64,000 bases of DNA, taken from the NCBI RefSeq assembly GCF_003688595.1, contig NZ_RCWT01000015.1, positions 62,001-126,000 on the forward strand, written 5' to 3'. How positions within the stretch are numbered: position 1 is the stretch's first letter; every line of letters starts with the position of its first letter. Shown here piece after piece: positions 60,138 to 64,000 of this stretch. The DNA is from Sphingomonas sp. PP-F2F-G114-C0414. Its GTDB lineage: Bacteria > Pseudomonadota > Alphaproteobacteria > Sphingomonadales > Sphingomonadaceae. A model generated the notes under the pieces. The model made no database searches, was not told where the DNA came from, and saw only the letters and a list, made by a program, of their open reading frames with translations. Both the position numbers and the translations under genes were made by a program.

Positions 60138-61940
60138 ATGTCGATCCTTGCCGACCCTCTCTCCCTGCCCGTCGAAGAACGGATCCGCGCGGCGCGCAGC
60201 CTGTATTGGCGCGGGTGGAGCCTGGCGCAGATCAGCTCCGAACTGGACGTAAAATACGACACCGTGAAAAGCTGGGCGCGCCGGCACAATTGGGACGATG
60301 CGCCGTCGATCCGCAAGCTGGAGGACTGCCTTGAGACGCGCCTGATGGTGCTCATCTGCAAGGATAAGAAAACCGGCGACAACTATACCGAGTTGGAAGC
60401 ACTACGCCGCCAAGTCGAGAGTCTGGCCAAGGTGCGCCGCTATGAAGCGCCAGGCGGTCATTCCGGCGACCTGAACGACCGTGTCGCGAACCGCAACGCG
60501 GGTGAAAAGAAGAAGGCGAAGAAGAACCACTTCACCGCCGACCAGGCGGCCGAGTTGAAGGCCATCTTCCTCGACCAGCTCTATGGCTATCAAGAGGCTT
60601 GGTTCGAGGCGCTATCGTTCCGCACGCGCATGATCCTGAAGTCGCGCCAGATCGGCGCGACCTACTATTTCGCCTTTGAGGCTTTGATCGACGCGATCGA
60701 GACCGGCCGCAATCAGATATTCTTGTCGGCGTCGAAGGCGCAGGCTCACCAGTTCCGCAGCTACATCGTCAGTTTTGCCAAGCTGGTCGGCGTCAGCCTT
60801 GCCGGCGATCCGATGAATATCACGTCGGATCTGCGTCCGGCCGAAGAGGCTGCGGCCGAGCTGCACTTCCTCGGTACGAATTTTCGCACGGCACAGGGCC
60901 GCCACGGCAACTTCTATTTCGACGAATTCTTTTGGGTTCATAGCTTCGAAGAGTTGAACAAGGTCGCCTCGGGCATGGCGACGCACAAGAAGTGGCGCAA
61001 AACCTACTTCTCGACGCCGTCGACGATCGCGCATGCCGCCTATCCATACTGGACTGGCGAGCGTCGCAATCGGCGTCGCTCCAAAGCCGAACGCGTCGAG
61101 ATCGATGTCAGCCACGGGGCGTTGAAAGACGGCGCGCAGGGGCCGGATCGCGTCTGGCGGCATATCGTGACGATAACCGATGCCGAGGCAGCCGGGTGCG
61201 ACCTGTTCGACATCGACGAGCTGCGCGACGAATATGCACCCGACGAGTTCGCCAACCTGTTCGACTGCGACTTCGTTGACGACAGCCTGTCCGCGTTCCG
61301 GTTCAACGATCTTATCAAATGCGGCTGCGACTCCATGGAGGACTGGACGGACTTCAATCCGGAAGCCGCCCGCCCGTATGGCGAGCGCCCGGTCTGGGCC
61401 GGCTATGATCCGCAGAACAGCGAAAACGGCGACAATGCCTCGCTCTCGATCATGGCCCCACCACTCGTCCAAGGCGGCGCGTTCCGTTTGCTGGAACGTC
61501 ACCCGCTGCGCGGTCTCGATTTCGAGCAGCAGGCCACCTTCGTGAAGGGCATGCTGTCGCGGTACAATTGCACGTTCCTCGGCATCGACGCGTCCGGCGT
61601 CGGCGCCGGTGTCTATCAGCTGCTCGCCAAGCCGGATGCCGGAATCAAGGGCGTCACCAAGATCGAATATTCGCTCGAGGTGAAGGCGATGATGATCATG
61701 AAGGCGCAGAACGTCGTTTCGCGCGGACGCATGGCGTTCGATGCGAGCTGGCTCGACGTCGTCTCGTCCTTCGTATCGATCAAGAAAACGCTGACCACCA
61801 GCGGCCGGAACGTCACGTTCAAGGCCGGCCGGGGCGGCGATGACGGCCATGCGGATCTCGCGTGGTCGATCATGCACATTCTCAACAACGAACCGCTCGA
61901 CGGCCGCGAAGCGCCCAAGTCGACCATGGAGATCCTGTAA
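60138..61940 (+). CDS. P: Terminase large subunit P
   Basis: A 600-residue packaging ATPase/nuclease (P2 P 590). The N-terminal HTH (ARSLYWRGWSLAQISSELDVKYDTVKSWARRHNW) is typical. The ATPase part has ILKSRQIGATYYFAFEAL, with the Walker-like site, and FYFDEFFW as Walker B; the C-terminal nuclease has GYDPQNSENGDNASL and GIDASGVGAG with acidic residues. It pumps DNA into the head. Confidence 0.92.
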   Translation: MSILADPLSLPVEERIRAARSLYWRGWSLAQISSELDVKYDTVKSWARRHNWDDAPSIRKLEDCLETRLMVLICKDKKTGDNYTELEALRRQVESLAKVRRYEAPGGHSGDLNDRVANRNAGEKKKAKKNHFTADQAAELKAIFLDQLYGYQEAWFEALSFRTRMILKSRQIGATYYFAFEALIDAIETGRNQIFLSASKAQAHQFRSYIVSFAKLVGVSLAGDPMNITSDLRPAEEAAAELHFLGTNFRTAQGRHGNFYFDEFFWVHSFEELNKVASGMATHKKWRKTYFSTPSTIAHAAYPYWTGERRNRRRSKAERVEIDVSHGALKDGAQGPDRVWRHIVTITDAEAAGCDLFDIDELRDEYAPDEFANLFDCDFVDDSLSAFRFNDLIKCGCDSMEDWTDFNPEAARPYGERPVWAGYDPQNSENGDNASLSIMAPPLVQGGAFRLLERHPLRGLDFEQQATFVKGMLSRYNCTFLGIDASGVGAGVYQLLAKPDAGIKGVTKIEYSLEVKAMMIMKAQNVVSRGRMAFDASWLDVVSSFVSIKKTLTTSGRNVTFKAGRGGDDGHADLAWSIMHILNNEPLDGREAPKSTMEIL

Positions 61941-62986
61941 TGGGCAAGGCACGCCGTATGGGCCGTCACGAGGCCGGCCGGGCCGGCGCGATCGTCGCGA
62001 CGCCGGACAAGTCGACGTCGGTCGCAGCGTTTTCCTTCGGAGATCCAGAGCCGGTCAACAGCCGGCGCGAGATTCTCGATATGCTGGAATGTCCGCATAA
62101 CGGGCGATGGTTCGAACCGCCGATCAGCGTCGAGGGCTTGGCCCGTTCATTTCGCGCCAGCCCGCATCACAGCTCGGCTATTTTGCTCAAGCGCAATCTG
62201 CTGGTGCGATCGTTCATGCCGACGCCGTGGCTCTCCCGCGGCGCGTTCGAAAAGCTGGTGTTCGATTATCTGGTGTTCGGGTTCGGGTTTGTTGAGCAAC
62301 GCCGCAGCGTTCTTGGCGGGCTGATGCGCCTCGATCATTCTCTGGCTAAATTCACCCGTCGCGGGATCGAAGAGGGCCGGTATTTCTTTGTGGAGAACCT
62401 GGCGACGGAATTCGAGTTCCGGCCGGGCAGCGTCATCCAGATCATGCAGCCCGATATCAACCAGGAGATTTACGGCGTGCCGGAGTATATTTCCGCGCTG
62501 CAATCGGCGTTGCTCAACGAAGCCGCCACCCTGTTTCGCCGCAAATACTATCTGAACGGTAGCCACGCGGGTTTCATCCTGCATGCGACCGGTGAGTTCT
62601 CCGATGGAGACGTCAATGCGATCCGCGACGCGCTGAAGCGGTCGAAGGGGCCAGGGAATTTTCGCAATCTGTTCGTCCACCAGCCAGGCGGCAAGGATGG
62701 CGGGATCAAGATCCTGCCAATCGCGCAGGTCGGTGCGAACGACGAGTTCATGGGGATCAAGAACGCGACCCGCGATGACGTTCTGGCGGCGCACCGCACG
62801 CCCCCGGTGTTACTCGGAATCGTGCCGGCGCAAGGTTCGACGCTCGGCAAACCTAGCGAGGCGGTCGACATGTTTTTCGAGCTGGAGATCGAACCGATCC
62901 AGGCGCGGCTTCTCGACATCAATGCTGTGGTCGGCGTCGAGGCGGTCGCATTCGCGCCGCGGAAGGCGCCTGCGCCGGCCAGCTAG
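61940..62986 (+). CDS. Q: Portal protein Q
   Basis: A 348-residue portal (P2 Q 344). The region SFGDPEPVNSRREILDMLECPHNGRWFEPPIS and IYGVPEYISALQSALLNEAATLFRRKYYLNGSHAGFIL is diagnostic. It starts at ATG 61940, sharing the A of the P stop (TAATG). It forms the vertex ring for DNA entry. Confidence 0.92.
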   Translation: MGKARRMGRHEAGRAGAIVATPDKSTSVAAFSFGDPEPVNSRREILDMLECPHNGRWFEPPISVEGLARSFRASPHHSSAILLKRNLLVRSFMPTPWLSRGAFEKLVFDYLVFGFGFVEQRRSVLGGLMRLDHSLAKFTRRGIEEGRYFFVENLATEFEFRPGSVIQIMQPDINQEIYGVPEYISALQSALLNEAATLFRRKYYLNGSHAGFILHATGEFSDGDVNAIRDALKRSKGPGNFRNLFVHQPGGKDGGIKILPIAQVGANDEFMGIKNATRDDVLAAHRTPPVLLGIVPAQGSTLGKPSEAVDMFFELEIEPIQARLLDINAVVGVEAVAFAPRKAPAPAS

Positions 62987-63004
62987 GCTTTCACGTCCGG
63001 CATA

Positions 63005-63036
63005 GCCGGGCGGGGGATGCCGGGCTGCAACCCGGC
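63005..63036. other. Hairpin after Q; possible cos region
   Basis: GCCGGG-CTGCAA-CCCGGC (63019-63036) forms a hairpin, preceded by GGGCGGGGGATG (63008-63019). In P2 the cohesive-end site cos lies just past Q, and the G-rich run is like it in general feel, but I cannot confirm it. It may be a terminator for P-Q. Confidence 0.3.
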
Positions 63037-63047
63037 AAAACCGACGA

Positions 63048-63245
63048 GGATCTTTCTTGACGTGCGACCCGAACGACCTGGTCGCGCCGATCCATCCCAA
63101 GGCGATGATCACCATCCTGCATCCGAACGACCACGAGCAATGGCTCACCGGGGGCTATGATGACATCGTCGCGCTGCAACGGCCATATCCGGCGGAACAG
63201 ATAACGGTCCGCGGTCCGGTCTTCCCAACCCGGAGCGGGCGGTAG
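63048..63245 (+). pseudogene. SRAP-family (YedK/HMCES-like) gene, 3' remnant
   Basis: About 65 codons match the C-terminal part of SOS-response-associated peptidases: FLTCDPNDLVAPIHPKAM, then MITILHPNDHEQWLTGG and LQRPYPAEQI. The N-terminal part, with the catalytic Cys2 that bonds abasic DNA, is absent; upstream sequence leads into the Q gene. There is no good start (TTG at 63057). It looks like a leftover from a lost cargo gene. Confidence 0.6.
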
Positions 63246-63665
63246 CCGCTGTTGTTGCGGTCAACCGCCATGCCGATAGCGGGTCGTTCTTTCATTTAGA
63301 TCTAAGGAGCACGAATTGGTACAACGTCCCTATTCGTGGCCGGTATTTTGAACGGCGGCTCTTATCTGGAGCCCACATCAGATGTTTTGCGTTGCCGGTA
63401 TCAAAATCAACGGAAAGCGAATGGTGACTGGCCGGGCAAGCTGGTCGTTACGTTGCGAAGCTGCACGCCGCGTTGACACGGGTTGCAAAATTGATGAGAC
63501 GTCGTCGAAAGGTCTTGCGCGGTTATTCCGTTTTCGCCGGGTTTGCGTACGGGTTTTCCACAGGACCACCGAGCGCGGCGGAATTCTGTTTCCAAGCGGC
63601 ATTGTCCGACTCGGATCGCGCTGTTTCGCAAGGCCTTTCGAATATAGTTCGAAGGGGGAGCTTGA
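63246..63665. other. Gene-free stretch before AIPR gene
   Basis: About 420 bases between the SRAP remnant and the AIPR-type gene. Base composition drops near 63,290 (TTTAGATCTAAGGAG). The open frames seen in this stretch on both strands have no ribosome site, no motif and biased composition, so I call none of them a gene. It probably holds the promoter of the next gene. Confidence 0.5.
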
Positions 63666-64000
63666 ATGAATACGGGACAGGCGCGAAAGTACACCATCCT
63701 GACGCATATACTTGATGAATACGTGCGGGAAGGGAAGGGTGTCAGGCAGCGTAGCTCTCTGTTCGACGACAGTACGGAGGAACGGCAAAATCAGGCGAGG
63801 GCTCGCGCGTTCATCCATCTCTATCTGGCCGCAACCTATGGAATTTTGAGTTTCGAAGAACGTGAGCTAACGATCACGGATGGGAGCTATGATGGTGGGA
63901 TTGATGCCTACCACATCGACACCGAGAACAAGATACTTGAAATCATCCAGTCTAAGTTCAGGGTCGGGTCGAGCAACTTCGAGTCCAAGAACATATCGGC
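63666..64000 (+). CDS. AIPR-type abortive-infection protein, 5' part
   Basis: From ATG 63666 (GGGGGAG seven bases ahead) about 111 residues run to the window end. ATYGILSFEERELTITDGSYDGGIDAYHIDTENKILEIIQSKF resembles the N-terminal nuclease-like part of AIPR (abortive infection phage resistance) proteins: Asp in GGIDA and Q-x-K in IIQSK suggest a PD-(D/E)xK-type active site. Such genes stop phage growth by killing or arresting the cell. It lies beyond Q, where P2 carries its tin/old exclusion genes. The remainder of the gene is outside the window. Confidence 0.65.
   Translation, partial: MNTGQARKYTILTHILDEYVREGKGVRQRSSLFDDSTEERQNQARARAFIHLYLAATYGILSFEERELTITDGSYDGGIDAYHIDTENKILEIIQSKFRVGSSNFESKNIS

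Larger units (their letters stand above)
32726..64000. mobile_element. P2-like prophage, left end to beyond the window
   Basis: Genes for a P2-type contractile-tail phage are found from about 32,872 to 62,986: the full set of head genes (Q P O N M L), tail genes (X R S V W J I H FI FII E E' T U D), a lysis cassette, an Ogr-like activator and repressor control. The left boundary must fall between the DUF1178 stop (32,725) and the AlpA-like gene (32,872); no clear tRNA or repeat marks it. No integrase or replication initiator is in the window, and the right end is beyond 64,000. Confidence 0.9.

Noticed and set aside
63378-63818. Overlapping open frames on both strands near the AIPR start
   Set aside because: None has a ribosome site, and one runs antisense into the AIPR gene; sequences are Arg-rich and without motifs.
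1-64000. CRISPR array or IS element
   Set aside because: No regularly spaced direct repeats and no transposase were seen.

Overview
The window reads as high-GC chromosomal DNA of an alphaproteobacterium, most likely a sphingomonad (Sphingomonas or a close relative). This rests on gene content (tamA/tamB pair, SelO, EthA-like monooxygenase, DUF1178 gene after a nitrilase), on base composition, and on dispersed palindromic repeats between genes. The genus is an inference; no rRNA or other marker lies in the window.

The left half (1 to about 32,725) is ordinary chromosome: succinylglutamate-semialdehyde dehydrogenase (cut by the window edge), SelO, an alpha/beta hydrolase, a short-chain dehydrogenase, a GH130-type enzyme, malate:quinone oxidoreductase with a Tat-like leader, a glycosyltransferase, a nitronate-monooxygenase relative, a LysE-type exporter, a 2-hydroxyacid dehydrogenase, an SH3 protein overlapping an acetyltransferase, a thiolase, a prepilin-peptidase operon, the TamA/TamB outer-membrane assembly pair, an EthA-like Baeyer-Villiger monooxygenase, a signalling set (EAL phosphodiesterase, TPR histidine kinase, single-domain receiver), and a comF-grxC-nitrilase-DUF1178 run. 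A 446-base AT-richer gap at 24,767-25,212 holds nested dyads and a candidate 16-residue peptide gene.

The right half (about 32,730 to beyond 64,000) is a P2-like prophage. Leftmost is an early operon on the minus strand (Cro-like, CII-like, Ogr/Delta-like activator, an HTH/Cys-rich protein, four tiny genes of which three encode single membrane spans, an HTH/zinc-finger-like protein, an AlpA-like protein). It diverges from a CI-like repressor across two CTACA-N8-TGTAG operators. A low-GC OLD-family ATPase/Toprim nuclease gene sits between the repressor and the tail genes. The late genes then run, from right to left, P and Q (plus strand), O N M L X, holin, lysozyme, Rz/Rz1, two secreted proteins, R S, J I H, tail spike, V W FI FII E/E' T U D. 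A 27-bp dyad stands before each late block and is the likely target of the Ogr-like activator.

Three prophage details stand out. The tape-measure gene T has an in-frame amber codon. The E to E' overlap carries a T TTT TTG slippery heptamer placed so that a -1 shift fuses the two frames. Beyond Q there is a fragment of an SRAP (YedK-like) gene and then the start of an AIPR-type abortive-infection gene. No integrase or replication gene is in the window, so the right prophage end must lie past 64,000 if the element is intact.
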